Source: Pantoea sp. AS-PWVM4 (GTDB lineage: Bacteria > Pseudomonadota > Gammaproteobacteria > Enterobacterales > Enterobacteriaceae). From it: DNA of 64,000 nt. The DNA lies in the NCBI RefSeq assembly GCF_000468095.1, contig NZ_ASZC01000023.1, positions 50,688-114,687 of the forward strand, written 5' to 3'. Numbering within the stretch: position 1 is the first letter of the stretch; each line of letters starts with the position of its first letter. The notes below the pieces were generated by a model. It worked only from the letters and a program-made list of their open reading frames with translations, did no database searches and had not been told where the DNA came from. The position numbers were made by a program, and so were the translations under genes. This document shows, piece by piece, positions 40,345 to 49,728 of the stretch.

Positions 40345-40432
40345 GCTGCTAACGAGTAACAATAATCAGCAGGTAGTACCAGGAACCACCTCATTCACCC
40401 GCCCGGCTCCCCCGTGCGGGTTTTCTTTTTTT
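40345..40432 (+). ncRNA. cyaR: CyaR small RNA
   Basis: The block GTACCAGGAACCACCTC (40376-40392) is identical to the conserved regulatory core of E. coli CyaR, and the location between trhP and yegS is the same. A GC-rich hairpin (CCCGC ... GCGGG) and TTTTCTTTTTTT form the intrinsic terminator and Hfq-binding tail. CyaR is an Hfq-dependent sRNA that represses ompX, nadE, luxS and others through the CCACC loop by covering ribosome-binding sites. The 5' end is estimated from the E. coli length. Confidence 0.88.
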
Positions 40433-40508
40433 CATCCCCGCACCGATAAAGTTCCTGTCCCGGCTATGCTATAACCACTTTTATCTGTAATGCCTCAGGG
40501 AATGGACG

Positions 40509-41408
40509 ATGCAAAACCAACCACTTACCTTATTGATTTTGAATGGCAAAGGTGCCGGAAATGAAGAACTCCGCACCGCGGTAAATAAATTGCGTGATGA
40601 AGGCTTTAATCTGGCCGTGCGTGTCACCTGGGAAAAAGGCGATGGCGACCGCTACGTGCAGGAAGCCGTCCGTTTGCAGGCGGAAACGGTGGTAGCTGGC
40701 GGCGGCGATGGCACCATCAACGAAATTGCCACCGCACTGGCAGCGCTACCCGCAGACCACCGTCCTGCGCTGGGCATGCTGCCGTTGGGTACCGCGAATG
40801 ATTTTGCCACCAGCGTCGGTATTCCGCTGGAGATGGAACCGGCACTGCGTCTCGCGGTGCTCGGCAAGGCTACCGCCATCGACCTGGCGCGCGTCAATGG
40901 CGATCGCTACTTTATCAATATGGCGACCGGCGGTTTTGGCACTCGCATTACTACCGAAACACCGGAAAAACTCAAATCCGCGTTAGGTGGTGTCTCCTAT
41001 TTTATTCATGGCCTGATGCGTGTTGATGCCCTCAAACCGGACCGCTGTGAAATCGCAGCACCTGGTTTTAACTGGCAGGGGGATGCGCTGGTCATTGGTA
41101 TTGGCAACGGACGTCAGGCAGGTGGCGGCCAAAAATTGTGTCCTGACGCGCTGATTAATGATGGCCAGCTCAATCTGAGCATCGTCACCGCCCAGGAACT
41201 GCTGCCGACCCTGTTGCATTCGCTGACGCGCGATGATGAAAACCCCAACATTGTCTCAGCGAAGTTGCAGTCACTGAATATCCGCTCTCCCCACGAGATG
41301 ACATTTAACCTGGACGGCGAACCCCTGAGCGGTAGCGAATTCCAGATCGAGGTGCTGCCCGGCGCATTGAGCTGCCGTCTGCCGCCGCAGTGTCCGCTAC
41401 TGGCGTAA
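40509..41408 (+). CDS. yegS: YegS lipid kinase
   Basis: Protein of 299 residues of the diacylglycerol-kinase catalytic family. The nucleotide-binding motif [14 protein letters not shown] lies near residues 64-77 and [12 protein letters not shown] near 95. E. coli YegS phosphorylates phosphatidylglycerol in vitro; the physiological lipid is unsettled. It sits directly after the cyaR gene, as in E. coli. Confidence 0.94.
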   Translation: MQNQPLTLLILNGKGAGNEELRTAVNKLRDEGFNLAVRVTWEKGDGDRYVQEAVRLQAETVVAGGGDGTINEIATALAALPADHRPALGMLPLGTANDFATSVGIPLEMEPALRLAVLGKATAIDLARVNGDRYFINMATGGFGTRITTETPEKLKSALGGVSYFIHGLMRVDALKPDRCEIAAPGFNWQGDALVIGIGNGRQAGGGQKLCPDALINDGQLNLSIVTAQELLPTLLHSLTRDDENPNIVSAKLQSLNIRSPHEMTFNLDGEPLSGSEFQIEVLPGALSCRLPPQCPLLA

Positions 41409-41422
41409 TTTGTCTCTTCCGC

Positions 41423-41444
41423 GTAGCGGCGCGATTTATCGCGC
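41423..41444 (+). repeat. REP-like palindrome, copy 5 (pair, left)
   Basis: GTAGCGGCGCGATTTATCGCGC, the best consensus copy, directly after yegS. It forms an inverted pair with the copy at 41473. Confidence 0.88.
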
Positions 41445-41472
41445 GAGGTTTTCTGCCAGCATGCACAGAACC

Positions 41473-41494
41473 GCGCGATAAATCGCGCCGCGAC
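41473..41494 (-). repeat. REP-like palindrome, copy 6 (pair, right)
   Basis: GCGCGATAAATCGCGCCGCGAC, inverted relative to copy 5 with 28 bases between; together they form a BIME-like unit between yegS and the rspB-like operon. Confidence 0.88.
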
Positions 41495-41518
41495 GTTCCG
41501 ATCCCTCCTTTCCCGAGC

Positions 41519-41570
41519 TGTGACCCTCTTCACAACTCTGTTAAGTCGACTTGTATGGTAGTATTTGCAA
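41519..41570 (+). promoter_or_regulatory. Promoter of the rspB-like operon: CRP site and possible GntR operator
   Basis: TGTGACCCTCTTCACA (41519-41534) is a perfect CRP palindrome (TGTGA-N6-TCACA). About 20 bases on, TATGGT (41554-41559) can serve as -10, placing CRP at about -41. The region CTTGTATGGTAGTATTTGCAAG (outer CTTG/CAAG inverted repeat, 41549 onward) overlaps the -10 and may be the operator of the GntR regulator encoded at the end of the cluster. The operator is inference. Confidence 0.6.
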
Positions 41571-41644
41571 GCGTATTTTTTCATCATTGATTTCCCGTTA
41601 AAGCCCCTCGACCGCGAATGACGGCCAGGGCAAAGGAGCTGATG

Positions 41645-42655
41645 ATGAAAAGTGTGGTGATTGAACAACCGGGTGAACTGGTACTGGCAGAGCGTCCCTT
41701 ACCGCAACCTGCTGCCGGTGAAGTTCGCGTGAAAGTCCAGTTTGCCAGCATCTGTGGTTCGGATGTGCATATCTGGCACGGCCACAACCCTTTTGCTAAA
41801 TATCCTCGCGTTATCGGGCATGAATTCTTTGGGCTGATCGACGCCGTCGGCGAGGGCGTCGATGCACAGCGTGTTGGCGAACGCGTGGCAGTCGATCCGG
41901 TTGTCAGTTGCGGTCACTGCTATCCCTGCTCGATTGGTCGCCCCAACGTTTGCAAGGAACTTCAGGTGATCGGCGTGCATCGCGACGGTGGTTTCAGTGA
42001 ATTCGCGGTCGCCCCAGCCAAAAACGCCTTCCGTCTGCCTGATGCGATTCCCGATAAGCTCGCCAGCATGGTTGAACCCTTCACCATCGCCGCCAACATC
42101 ACCGCGTTCCTGAAACCACAATCACAGGATGTGGCGCTGATTTACGGCGCAGGCCCAATGGGACTAACCGCCATTCAGGTACTAAAAGGCGTCTATGGCG
42201 TTGAACAGGTACTGGTGGTGGATCGTCTGCCAGAACGCCTCGCATTGGCGCAACAAAACGGTGCCGACCAGGTATTCAACAACAGCGAGATCCCGCTGGC
42301 GGCGCAACTGGAAGGGCTACAGCCGACACTGATCATCGATGCCGCCTGTCACCCCAGCATTCTGGCGGAAGCGGCCGCCCTCGCCTCTCCGGCCGCACGC
42401 ATCGGCTTGCTGGGCTTCTCCGGCGAACCGTGCAGCATTACGCAACAAAGCCTGACCAGTAAAGAACTGTCGCTGTTCACTTCACGTCTGAACAGCAACC
42501 GTTTCCCGCAAGTGATTGAGTGGATGGAAAAAGGCCAGATCCAGCCAGAGAAGCTGGTGACGCACTACTTCCCGCTGGCGGACATTGAACGTGCCATGAC
42601 GCTGTTTGAAAAAGACCCACGCACCTGCTGCAAAGTGATTCTACACATGGGTTGA
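41645..42655 (+). CDS. rspB: Zinc-dependent hexonate dehydrogenase, RspB-like
   Basis: Medium-chain dehydrogenase of 336 residues. Catalytic-zinc motif GHEFFGLIDAVGEGV, structural-zinc cysteines in VDPVVSCGHCYPCSIGRPNV and a Rossmann motif (YGAGPMGL) are seen. Long blocks match E. coli RspB (ICGSDVHIWHGHNPFAKYPR; FTIAANITAF). Relatives oxidise L-gulonate or L-galactonate at C5 to a keto-hexonate. The second ATG (41645) is six bases after GGAG and is preferred over 41642. First gene of a four-gene catabolic cluster. Confidence 0.85.
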   Translation: MKSVVIEQPGELVLAERPLPQPAAGEVRVKVQFASICGSDVHIWHGHNPFAKYPRVIGHEFFGLIDAVGEGVDAQRVGERVAVDPVVSCGHCYPCSIGRPNVCKELQVIGVHRDGGFSEFAVAPAKNAFRLPDAIPDKLASMVEPFTIAANITAFLKPQSQDVALIYGAGPMGLTAIQVLKGVYGVEQVLVVDRLPERLALAQQNGADQVFNNSEIPLAAQLEGLQPTLIIDAACHPSILAEAAALASPAARIGLLGFSGEPCSITQQSLTSKELSLFTSRLNSNRFPQVIEWMEKGQIQPEKLVTHYFPLADIERAMTLFEKDPRTCCKVILHMG

Positions 42656-42735
42656 GTTAACCTTCACACCAGGTGTCCTCTTGCCGGTGCGTACCCGCCG
42701 GCAATAATACAATAAAGCAAGATGTCGGAGTTTCT

Positions 42736-44019
42736 ATGTTAAAGAACCTGCGCTGGACCCTCGTACTGCTGTTATTTCTGGTTTATATGATCAATTACCT
42801 CGATCGTATTGCCCTGTCCCTGACCGTACCGCTGGTAGAAAAAGATCTGATGATCAACGCTGAACAGTTCGGCATGATTTTCGGCAGCTTCTTCTTCGGC
42901 TATGCGCTGTTTAACTTTATTGGTGGCCTTGCGACCGATAAATTCGGCCCGACCATTGTGCTGGGCACCGCTGTGGGTATGTGGTCGCTGTTCTGCGGTA
43001 TGACCGCACTGGCGACCGGCTTCTGGTCAATGATGATTCTGCGCGTGCTGTTTGGTATGGCAGAAGGCCCAATCTGCGCCTCGGCTAACAAAGCCATTAA
43101 TGGTTGGTTCCCGAAAAAACAAGCGGCTACCGCGATGGGCCTGCTCAGTGCCGGTTCACCGCTGGGTGGTGCCGTCGCCGGCCCAATTGTTGGCTATCTG
43201 GCGCTGTCATTCGGTTGGCGTCCCGCTTTCGTGGCAATCTGCCTGATTGGTCTGGTATGGATGGCGTTCTGGTTCTTCTTTGCCGCTGATAATCCGGCGA
43301 AAAGCAAGCGCGTCTCCGCGGAAGAACGTGCGCTGGTGGAAAAACTGAAAGCGGAGCAGCCCGGTGAAGAAACCGATCTGTCCGGTGCTGTACATGGTAT
43401 GGGTTACTACCTGCGCCAGCCGATCATCCTGGTCACCGCTTTCGCCTTCTTCTGCTACAACTACATCCTGTTCTTCTTCCTGAGCTGGTTCCCGGCCTAT
43501 CTGGTGCAGGCGCATGGCCTGGATATCAAAGCCATGAGCATCACCACCATGATCCCGTGGATTGTCGGTTTCGTCGGCCTGGCATTGGGCGGCTGGATCT
43601 CCGATAAAATCTTCAACATTACCGGTAAGTTACTGTTGTCACGTAAAATTGTGCTGGTGGTCTCACTGCTGGCCGCCGCAATTTGTGTCGCGCTGGCCGG
43701 TACGATAAAAGAGGTGAATTCGGCGGTGATCATGATGTCGATCTCCATCTTTTTCCTCTACATCACCGGCGCGATTTACTGGGCGATTATTCAGGACGTG
43801 GTGCACAAAAGCCGTGTCGGCAGTATCAGCGGCTTTATTCACCTGGTGGGTAGCCTGTCAGGCATTATCGGTCCCATCGTCACCGGTTTTATTGTCCAGC
43901 ACACCGGCAAGTTCGATAGCGCCTTTATCCTGGCGGGTGTGGTTGCGGGACTGGGCGCGCTGCTGGTGCTGTTTGTTATCCGCAGCCCAAAAACCAGTAA
44001 CAAACCGGTCTCAGCCTAA
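42736..44019 (+). CDS. MFS transporter for a sugar acid (YdfJ-like)
   Basis: Protein of 427 residues with twelve predicted membrane helices, major facilitator superfamily, anion:cation symporter type (MINYLDRIALSLTVPLVEKD; motif A-like GGLATDKFGPTIV). It should import the hexonate handled by its neighbours. The ATG at 42736 follows GTCGGAG; a frame from 42673 is unsupported. It lies 80 bp after the RspB-like gene and before the oxidoreductase gene, as in the E. coli rsp/ydf cluster. Confidence 0.87.
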   Translation: MLKNLRWTLVLLLFLVYMINYLDRIALSLTVPLVEKDLMINAEQFGMIFGSFFFGYALFNFIGGLATDKFGPTIVLGTAVGMWSLFCGMTALATGFWSMMILRVLFGMAEGPICASANKAINGWFPKKQAATAMGLLSAGSPLGGAVAGPIVGYLALSFGWRPAFVAICLIGLVWMAFWFFFAADNPAKSKRVSAEERALVEKLKAEQPGEETDLSGAVHGMGYYLRQPIILVTAFAFFCYNYILFFFLSWFPAYLVQAHGLDIKAMSITTMIPWIVGFVGLALGGWISDKIFNITGKLLLSRKIVLVVSLLAAAICVALAGTIKEVNSAVIMMSISIFFLYITGAIYWAIIQDVVHKSRVGSISGFIHLVGSLSGIIGPIVTGFIVQHTGKFDSAFILAGVVAGLGALLVLFVIRSPKTSNKPVSA

Positions 44020-44032
44020 AAAATTGACCATT

Positions 44033-44054
44033 GCGGGGCGGCTTTACGCCCCGC
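44033..44054 (+). other. Intercistronic hairpin in the rspB-like operon
   Basis: Perfect 8-bp stem GCGGGGCG/CGCCCCGC with a 6-nt loop between the transporter and oxidoreductase genes. No U-run follows, so it is more likely an mRNA-stabilising or processing structure than a terminator. Confidence 0.5.
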
Positions 44055-44072
44055 CTGCTAAAAGGAATGATT

Positions 44073-45530
44073 ATGTTAGAGATTGGCAGCCTTCCCGCCG
44101 ATGTTCAGCGTCCAGGCTATGATCGCAGCCGCCTGAAAACCCGCATGGTCCACATCGGGTTTGGTGCCTTTCATCGTGCCCACCAGGCACTGGCAACGGA
44201 CAAGCTGGCGGAACAGGGCAGCGACTGGGGTTATTGTGAGGTGAACCTCAACAGCGGCGCGTTGATTCAGGCTTTGCGCCAGCAGGATTTGCTCTACACC
44301 CTGACTGAAATGGCTGATGACAGCCTGCATACCCGGGTGATAGGCGTGGTGACTGGTGCGCTGCACGGTAAAGGGGACGGTATCGATGCGGTTATTGAGG
44401 CAATGTGTCAGCCGGATGTGGCGATTGTTTCGATGACCGTCACCGAAAAAGGGTACTGCCACCTACCCGCCAGCGGCAATCTCAACCCTGATCATCCCGA
44501 TATCGTGCACGATTTGGCGCATCCGCAGGAGCCACATTCGTTACCCGGCCTGATTCTGGCAGCGATAATCCGTCGACGCGCAGGCAATCTGCCGCCCTTT
44601 AGCGTGATGTCCTGCGACAACATGCCAGAGAATGGTCATGTGACGCGCAACGTGATTGTGCAACTGGCGGAGCGACACAGCTCAGAACTGGCCGACTGGA
44701 TCAAAAACCATATCACCTTCCCTTCCACCATGGTGGACCGCATCGTCCCGGCGATGACCGATGCCGCTTTTGCCAACCTCACTGCGCGTCTCGGGTGCGA
44801 AGACCCGGTGGCAGTGGAAGCGGAACCCTTTTTTCAGTGGGTGATCGAGGATAACTTTGTGAGCGGGCGTCCGGCGTGGGAAAACGCCGGAGCAGAACTG
44901 GTCAGCGATGTGCTGCCGTTCGAAGAGATGAAGCTGCGAATGCTGAATGGCAGCCACTCGTTCCTCGCGTATCTCGGCTATCTGGCGGGTTATGAACATA
45001 TCAGCGATTGTATGGCCGATGCGCACTATCGCCATGCCGCCCGTGCCCTGATGATGCAGGATCAGGCTCCGACACTGCGTACTACCGGGGTGGATCTGGC
45101 CGCGTATGCCGATTCGCTGATCGCCCGATACGAGAATCGCGCCATTAAACATCGCACCTGGCAAATCGCCACCGACGGCACGCAAAAGCTGCCACAGCGA
45201 ATGCTGGACAGTGTGCGCTGGCATCTGCGCAATGGCTCTGACTGTGACTTTTTGCTGTTGGGTGTGGCAGGCTGGATGCGTTATGTCAGCGGCGTTGATG
45301 AGCACGGTCAAGCCATTGAGATTCGCGACTCGCTGAAAGAGGAACTGGCGCGCATTGTAGCGACCAGCGAAGAAGGCGCGCCGCGTGTCCGGGCGTTGCT
45401 GGGGCTGAAAGCGGTGTTCGGTGACGATTTGCTGCAACACCCAGGCTTCGTGAGCCGGGTGACAGAACTTTATCAGCAGTTGTGTGCCGAAGGGGCGCGT
45501 GCCACGGTGCATGCCCTCAGTCAGGAGTAA
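44073..45530 (+). CDS. ydfI: Mannitol/fructuronate dehydrogenase-family oxidoreductase, YdfI-like
   Basis: Protein of 485 residues of the polyol dehydrogenase family (mannonate oxidoreductase group). VHIGFGAFHRAHQALATDKL gives the N-terminal Rossmann region. VMSCDNMPENGHVTRNVIVQ, NHITFPSTMVDRIVPAMT and VIEDNFVSGRPAWENAGAE are family signatures containing the catalytic-site lysine region further on (KLRMLNGSHSFLAYLGYLAG). It is expected to reduce fructuronate to D-mannonate with NADH. The ATG at 44073 lies six bases after AAAGGA; 44067 is too close. Sequence is close to E. coli YdfI. Confidence 0.87.
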   Translation: MLEIGSLPADVQRPGYDRSRLKTRMVHIGFGAFHRAHQALATDKLAEQGSDWGYCEVNLNSGALIQALRQQDLLYTLTEMADDSLHTRVIGVVTGALHGKGDGIDAVIEAMCQPDVAIVSMTVTEKGYCHLPASGNLNPDHPDIVHDLAHPQEPHSLPGLILAAIIRRRAGNLPPFSVMSCDNMPENGHVTRNVIVQLAERHSSELADWIKNHITFPSTMVDRIVPAMTDAAFANLTARLGCEDPVAVEAEPFFQWVIEDNFVSGRPAWENAGAELVSDVLPFEEMKLRMLNGSHSFLAYLGYLAGYEHISDCMADAHYRHAARALMMQDQAPTLRTTGVDLAAYADSLIARYENRAIKHRTWQIATDGTQKLPQRMLDSVRWHLRNGSDCDFLLLGVAGWMRYVSGVDEHGQAIEIRDSLKEELARIVATSEEGAPRVRALLGLKAVFGDDLLQHPGFVSRVTELYQQLCAEGARATVHALSQE

Positions 45531-45629
45531 CGCCGCAACAAACTGGTAGCGCAGATGCAGCGTGCTGATTAGACTGAATCTTTCCCATAAAGGCTGGTCA
45601 ATACCAGCCATAAATACGGATATTGCTGC

Positions 45630-46316
45630 ATGTCAATTGCCTATACCATCACCACCAGCGAACCGGTGAATCAGCAGATCTATCGCTATTTGCGCCGGGA
45701 CATTGTCACCTGCGCCATTCACCCTGGCTCGCTGCTGTCGGAAAAAGAGGTTTCTGCGCGCTTTAACGTCTCTCGTCAGCCGGTGCGCGAAGCTTTTATC
45801 AAGCTGGCTGAAGCCGGCCTGGTGCAGGTATTGCCGCAGCGTGGCACCTTTGTGCGAAAAATCTCTGCCCAGCGCGTTGCTGATGGTCGTTTTATTCGTG
45901 AAGCGGTGGAAATTGCCGTGGTCCGCCGGGCCGCGCAGGAAATTACGCCTGTCGCCCTGATGGCGCTGGAGCATAACCTGCAACTGCAACGTTTAGCGGC
46001 CGAACGCCACGACAGCCAGGCGTTTCTCGCCCTCGACGATGAGTTTCATCGCCTGATTGCGGAAAGTATCAACTGTCTGCTGGCCTGGGAAACGGTGGAA
46101 AATATCAAAGCGACCATGGACCGGGTGCGTTTTCTGACACTAAGCGAAGTCTCACCGCCGGAGAACTTGATCCAGCAGCATGAAGAGATTTATGCGGCGC
46201 TGAAAGCGCACGACGTTGAGGCTGCGGAGTCGGCAATGCGCCGCCATTTGCAGGAGATGATTATGACAATAACGCCGATTGCAGAACGTAATAGCGAGTG
46301 GTTTGAAGCGCCTTAA
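45630..46316 (+). CDS. rspR: GntR-family (FadR subfamily) regulator, RspR/YdfH-like
   Basis: Protein of 228 residues with an N-terminal winged helix (SEKEVSARFNVSRQPVREAFIKLAEAGLVQV) and an all-helical FCD effector domain containing the metal-binding histidines (DDEFHRLIAES and RRHLQEM). It is close to E. coli YdfH/RspR, which represses rspAB. It lies 99 bp after the oxidoreductase gene in the same direction and probably represses the cluster, with a sugar acid as inducer. Confidence 0.88.
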   Translation: MSIAYTITTSEPVNQQIYRYLRRDIVTCAIHPGSLLSEKEVSARFNVSRQPVREAFIKLAEAGLVQVLPQRGTFVRKISAQRVADGRFIREAVEIAVVRRAAQEITPVALMALEHNLQLQRLAAERHDSQAFLALDDEFHRLIAESINCLLAWETVENIKATMDRVRFLTLSEVSPPENLIQQHEEIYAALKAHDVEAAESAMRRHLQEMIMTITPIAERNSEWFEAP

Positions 46317-46331
46317 GCAGTGTGACATGCC

Positions 46332-46360
46332 GTAGCGGCGCGATTTATCGCGCTGTTTTT
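46332..46360 (+). repeat. REP-like palindrome, copy 7, doubling as terminator
   Basis: GTAGCGGCGCGATTTATCGCGC (46332-46353) is followed by TGTTTTTTT, so the REP stem plus U-run makes a good intrinsic terminator for the GntR gene. A partial inverted copy (TTGCGCCGCTACGG) is at 46381-46394, next to the fbaB stop codon. Confidence 0.82.
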
Positions 46361-46399
46361 TTGCGGCATCATGCGCAGAATTGCGCCGCTACGGTTTAA

Positions 46400-47452
46400 T
46401 TATGCGATCGTCACATCTTTGGACAAATACACATCCTGCACCGCGTTAATCAGCTCCACGCCCTCTTTCAGCGACTTCTTAAACGCTTTGCGTCCCAAAA
46501 TCAGTCCCATACCGCCGGCGCGTTTGTTAATCACCGCCGTGCGCACTGATTCGGCCACATCGGTTGCCCCCGCAGCCGCACCGCCAGAGTTAATTAACCC
46601 GGCGCGCCCCATATAACAGTTCGCCAACTGGTAGCGTACCAGGTCGATAGGGTTTTCGGTGGTCAACTTGCTGTAAACGCGATCATCGGTATGGCCGAAA
46701 TTCACCGCGGTATAACCCCCGTTATTCTCTGCCATTTTTTGCTTCACGATATCCGCGCCAATGGTCGCGGCCAGATGGTTAGCCTGACCGGTTAAATCGG
46801 CGCTGGCATGGTAATCCACGCCATCTTTCTTGAAGCCGTTATTGCGCAGGTAGGCCCACAGCACCGTCACCATACCCAGCTCATGCGCACGTTCAAACGC
46901 GGCGGAGATCTCTTCAATCTGGCGACGTGATTGCTCAGAACCGAAGTAGATGGTGGCCCCGACCGCAATGGCTCCCATATTGAACGCCTGCTCGACGCTG
47001 GCGTACAGCGTCTGATCATATTGCGTCGGATAGCTCAGCGTCTCGTTGTGGTTCAGCTTCACCATAAACGGGATCTTGTGCGCATAACGCCGCGCCACCG
47101 AGGCCAGCACACCGTAAGTGGAAGCGACGCAGTTGCAACCCGCTTCAATCGCCAGCTCAACAATATTTTTCGGGTCGAAGTAGTGAGGATTGGCGGCAAA
47201 TGAAGCGCCGGCGGAGTGCTCAACCCCCTGATCAACCGGCAAAATCGACAGGTAACCCGTCCCCGCCAGGCGACCGGTGTTGTACAGCGTTTGCATGTTG
47301 CGTAATACCACAGGAGAACGATTGTTATCGGTCATTACGCGATCAACATAATCCGCGCCCGGTAAATAAAGGCTTTCCGCTGGAATGGTCATGCAGCGAT
47401 GTTGAAGAAGGCTATCCGCTTCTTGGCCCAATAACTGAACGATGTCCGTCAT
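46400..47452 (-). CDS. fbaB: Class I fructose-bisphosphate aldolase FbaB
   Basis: Protein of 350 residues, the length of E. coli FbaB, DeoC/FbaB superfamily. Long near-identical blocks include [20 protein letters not shown] and [20 protein letters not shown] segments; the Schiff-base chemistry is assigned to the lysines in [10 protein letters not shown] and the barrel core. It cleaves fructose-1,6-bisphosphate, mainly on gluconeogenic substrates. The ATG at 47452 has AGGAG five bases upstream; a GTG at 47458 is less likely. It is encoded downstream of thiD but separated by about 150 bp. Confidence 0.95.
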   Translation of the reverse strand: MTDIVQLLGQEADSLLQHRCMTIPAESLYLPGADYVDRVMTDNNRSPVVLRNMQTLYNTGRLAGTGYLSILPVDQGVEHSAGASFAANPHYFDPKNIVELAIEAGCNCVASTYGVLASVARRYAHKIPFMVKLNHNETLSYPTQYDQTLYASVEQAFNMGAIAVGATIYFGSEQSRRQIEEISAAFERAHELGMVTVLWAYLRNNGFKKDGVDYHASADLTGQANHLAATIGADIVKQKMAENNGGYTAVNFGHTDDRVYSKLTTENPIDLVRYQLANCYMGRAGLINSGGAAAGATDVAESVRTAVINKRAGGMGLILGRKAFKKSLKEGVELINAVQDVYLSKDVTIA

Positions 47453-47599
47453 ACTCACTCCTGATTAATGGCTGGATTGGAACCGGCACCTGCCGATTCG
47501 CCCCCAACAGCCTGGACCGGGATCCGCCAGGCTGGCAAATTGCTGACTCCATTTTTCAGACAGATACGCAGGCAAAAAATGGCAATTCGGCGTTACGCA

Positions 47600-48400
47600 C
47601 TACCACCAACGATGAAAATGGTGCACCGGTCCAATGCCTTTTCCGACTTCCAGAGAATCGGCATGCAGTAACGCTTGTTGCAACCAGGCTTTAGCCTCGG
47701 AGAGCGTCGCAGCCCAGTCATCATGGCGTGGACGTAGCGCCGCCAACGCAGCTGACAGCGAACAACCGGTGCCGTGGGTGTGGCGAGTATTGACGCGTGG
47801 CGCGGTAAAACGCTGACGTCCGTTGCGGGTGATAAGCCAATCCGGGCTCTCCGCATCACTCAGATGTCCGCCCTTCATCAGTACCGCTTCACACCCGAGA
47901 TCCAGCAATGCATCCCCCTGCATCAGCATCGTCTTCTCATCCTGCGCCACACTGCGGCCAAGCAGCGCCGCGGCTTCTGGCAAATTCGGCGTAATCAACG
48001 ATACCTGTGGTAACAACAACTCACGCAGGCTGGCGATGGCATCCGGTGATAACAACGCATCGCCACTTTTGGCAATCATTACGGTGTCCAGCACCACGAA
48101 CGGCAGGCTGGCACGCTTCAGCTTGTCAGCAACAATTTCCACCACCGCCGTTTCCGCCAGCATGCCAATTTTTGCCGTATCGATACGCACATCATCGAGC
48201 ACCGAATCCAGCTGCGCTCCGACAAAATCTGGTTCGATACGATAGACCGACTGCACACCACGGGTATTCTGGGCCACCAGCGCGGTAATGACGCTGGTGC
48301 CATAGGCACCCAGCGCGGAGAAGGCTTTGAGATCGGCCTGAATTCCAGCACCACCGCTGGGGTCAGTACCGGCAATAGTCAATGCATTAATACGTTTCAT
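47600..48400 (-). CDS. thiD: Hydroxymethylpyrimidine (phosphate) kinase ThiD
   Basis: Protein of 266 residues. [25 protein letters not shown] gives the ribokinase-like N-terminus and [14 protein letters not shown] the C-terminal anion-hole/catalytic motif. It phosphorylates HMP and HMP-P in thiamin synthesis and salvage. The ATG at 48400 overlaps the thiM stop (ATGA) and GGAGGT lies inside the end of thiM, so the two are translationally coupled. Confidence 0.95.
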   Translation of the reverse strand: MKRINALTIAGTDPSGGAGIQADLKAFSALGAYGTSVITALVAQNTRGVQSVYRIEPDFVGAQLDSVLDDVRIDTAKIGMLAETAVVEIVADKLKRASLPFVVLDTVMIAKSGDALLSPDAIASLRELLLPQVSLITPNLPEAAALLGRSVAQDEKTMLMQGDALLDLGCEAVLMKGGHLSDAESPDWLITRNGRQRFTAPRVNTRHTHGTGCSLSAALAALRPRHDDWAATLSEAKAWLQQALLHADSLEVGKGIGPVHHFHRWW

Positions 48401-49182
48401 GGCGTCACCTCCAGCGTCCACAGCGCATCCAAAAAGGCAGCAACAAAGCTGCCCGGCCCCTGGATCTGGCGTGCCGCCCGTTCACCGGCCAGTGACATGA
48501 CCCGACAAGCTGCCGCCACATGTTGCAGACGTTCACCCGGCAGGCTGGCAAAAGCCGCCACCACTGCCGACAACGCACAACCTGTCCCCACTACGCGTGT
48601 CATCAGTGGGCTGCCGCCCGGGATGGCAAAGGTATGCTGACCATCGGTGACGTAATCCACTTCGCCGGTTACCGCCACGATGCTGCGGTAATCGTGCGCC
48701 AACTGTTGAGCAGCGCTGAGTGCGGCGTCAGCCTGATGCAAACTGTCCACGCCACGCCCGCCCGCCGCCTGGTTCGCCAGGGCAAGGATTTCCGAGGCGT
48801 TGCCACGGATGGCTGCCGGTTGCAGGGTCAATAGCTGCTGACAAAATTCGGTGCGAAAGGTTAACGCGCCCACCGCGACCGGGTCGAGCGTCCAGGGCGT
48901 GCCGGCACGGTTTGCCGCCTCTACCGCAGCCTGCATGGCGACGCTGCGATCGCGCGTCAGCGTGCCCACGTTGATGAGCAGAGCATCGGCATAACCGCTG
49001 AACTGTGCGGCCTCATCAGCGTCGATCACCATGGCAGGTGAGGCGCGCAGTGCCAAAAGGACATTAGCGGTAAAGGTCTGTACCACATCATTGGTCATGC
49101 AATGTACCAGCGAAGCATGTTGATGCAGTAACTGAAGCGAGTGCGCGAGTTGCGCGGAGGAAAGAAGGTCAGGTTGTTTCAT
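48397..49182 (-). CDS. thiM: Hydroxyethylthiazole kinase ThiM
   Basis: Protein of 261 residues, ribokinase-like family. [21 protein letters not shown], the glycine-rich [12 protein letters not shown] and [14 protein letters not shown] near the C-terminus are ThiM signatures. It phosphorylates the thiazole moiety in thiamin salvage. The start at 49182 follows GGGAGCTTT. It is the first gene behind the TPP riboswitch, giving a riboswitch-thiM-thiD unit as in E. coli. Confidence 0.95.
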   Translation of the reverse strand: MKQPDLLSSAQLAHSLQLLHQHASLVHCMTNDVVQTFTANVLLALRASPAMVIDADEAAQFSGYADALLINVGTLTRDRSVAMQAAVEAANRAGTPWTLDPVAVGALTFRTEFCQQLLTLQPAAIRGNASEILALANQAAGGRGVDSLHQADAALSAAQQLAHDYRSIVAVTGEVDYVTDGQHTFAIPGGSPLMTRVVGTGCALSAVVAAFASLPGERLQHVAAACRVMSLAGERAARQIQGPGSFVAAFLDALWTLEVTP

Positions 49183-49225
49183 AAAGCTCCCAACCGGCGA
49201 TCAAGAAGGCGAATGCGGTCAGGCA

Positions 49226-49310
49226 TCTGACTTCCCTACGCTGGCATTATCCAGATCAGGTGGTACGGGTATTTCTCAGCCTTCACAAGGAAGGGCACCC
49301 CGAGTCATTT
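49226..49310 (-). promoter_or_regulatory. TPP riboswitch (thi box) of thiM-thiD
   Basis: On the minus strand the aptamer reads GACTCGGGGTGCCC, then GGCTGAGAAATACCC, ACCTGATCTGGATAATGCC and AGCGTAGGGAA, the conserved TPP-binding core, nearly identical to E. coli thiM. The 43 nt between it and the thiM ATG hold the expression platform and GGGAG ribosome site. Thiamin pyrophosphate should shut off translation. Confidence 0.95.
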
Positions 49311-49397
49311 ATATGACTGGCAGATTAGGGCAAGTGACTTGCTGACGCAAGCCCGCCCTGCTCAATATACCGCTGGGCTTTTTCCCCCATACGTTGC

Positions 49398-49418
49398 GTA
49401 GCGGCGCGATTTATCGCG
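49398..49418 (+). repeat. REP-like palindrome, copy 8 (pair, left)
   Basis: GTAGCGGCGCGATTTATCGCG, between the riboswitch and the PAAR gene; forms an inverted pair with copy 9. Confidence 0.85.
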
Positions 49419-49433
49419 TAAAACTTCAAGTTC

Positions 49434-49455
49434 GTGTGATAAATCGCAGCACTAC
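49434..49455 (-). repeat. REP-like palindrome, copy 9 (pair, right, diverged)
   Basis: GTGTGATAAATCGCAGCACTAC, an inverted and diverged copy 15 bases after copy 8. Confidence 0.7.
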
Positions 49456-49540
49456 GATTGAAAACAAATACACATTGCGCATGTGGTCGTTGCTTGTAAA
49501 ATGACCACCGAGATTATTCCCACAACAAGACGAAGGATTT

Positions 49541-49705
49541 ATGACAAAAGGAATTGTGCTTTGTCAGGGAGACAGGACGTCATGCGGCGGCAAAATCACC
49601 GCAGGTTCTGCTCATGGCTTTAATTTACAAAAACCGCAGGCGCAAGAAGGCGATCCTGTTACCTGTGGGAAAGAAGAACCCCTGTCTCGCGAGAGACTGG
49701 TTTAG
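49541..49705 (+). CDS. Truncated PAAR-domain N-terminus of a type VI effector
   Basis: A 54-codon frame, MTKGIVLCQGDRTSCGGKIT followed by GDPVTCGKEE, matches the start of PAAR-domain proteins, which cap the VgrG spike of type VI secretion systems and carry toxins. GAAGGA six bases before the ATG supports this start. A PAAR domain is usually 85-95 residues, and this frame stops at TAG (49703). The downstream toxin-like frame is in another phase. Skipping one T in GGTTTAG (49700-49704) and one A in CCAAAATT (about 49732-49739) would join them into a 412-residue protein. It is either a decayed gene or carries sequencing errors in short homopolymers. Confidence 0.6.
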   Translation: MTKGIVLCQGDRTSCGGKITAGSAHGFNLQKPQAQEGDPVTCGKEEPLSRERLV

Positions 49706-49728
49706 CGGCTTCGGCTCCAGCCGCATTA

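Noticed and set aside
44682..45611. Open frame of 309 codons on the minus strand within the ydfI-like gene
   Set aside because: Shadow of a conserved dehydrogenase; low-complexity histidine/glutamine-rich product.
41423..49455. CRISPR-like array from the repeated palindromes
   Set aside because: Copies are kilobases apart or single inverted pairs, without regular spacers or cas genes; they fit REP elements.
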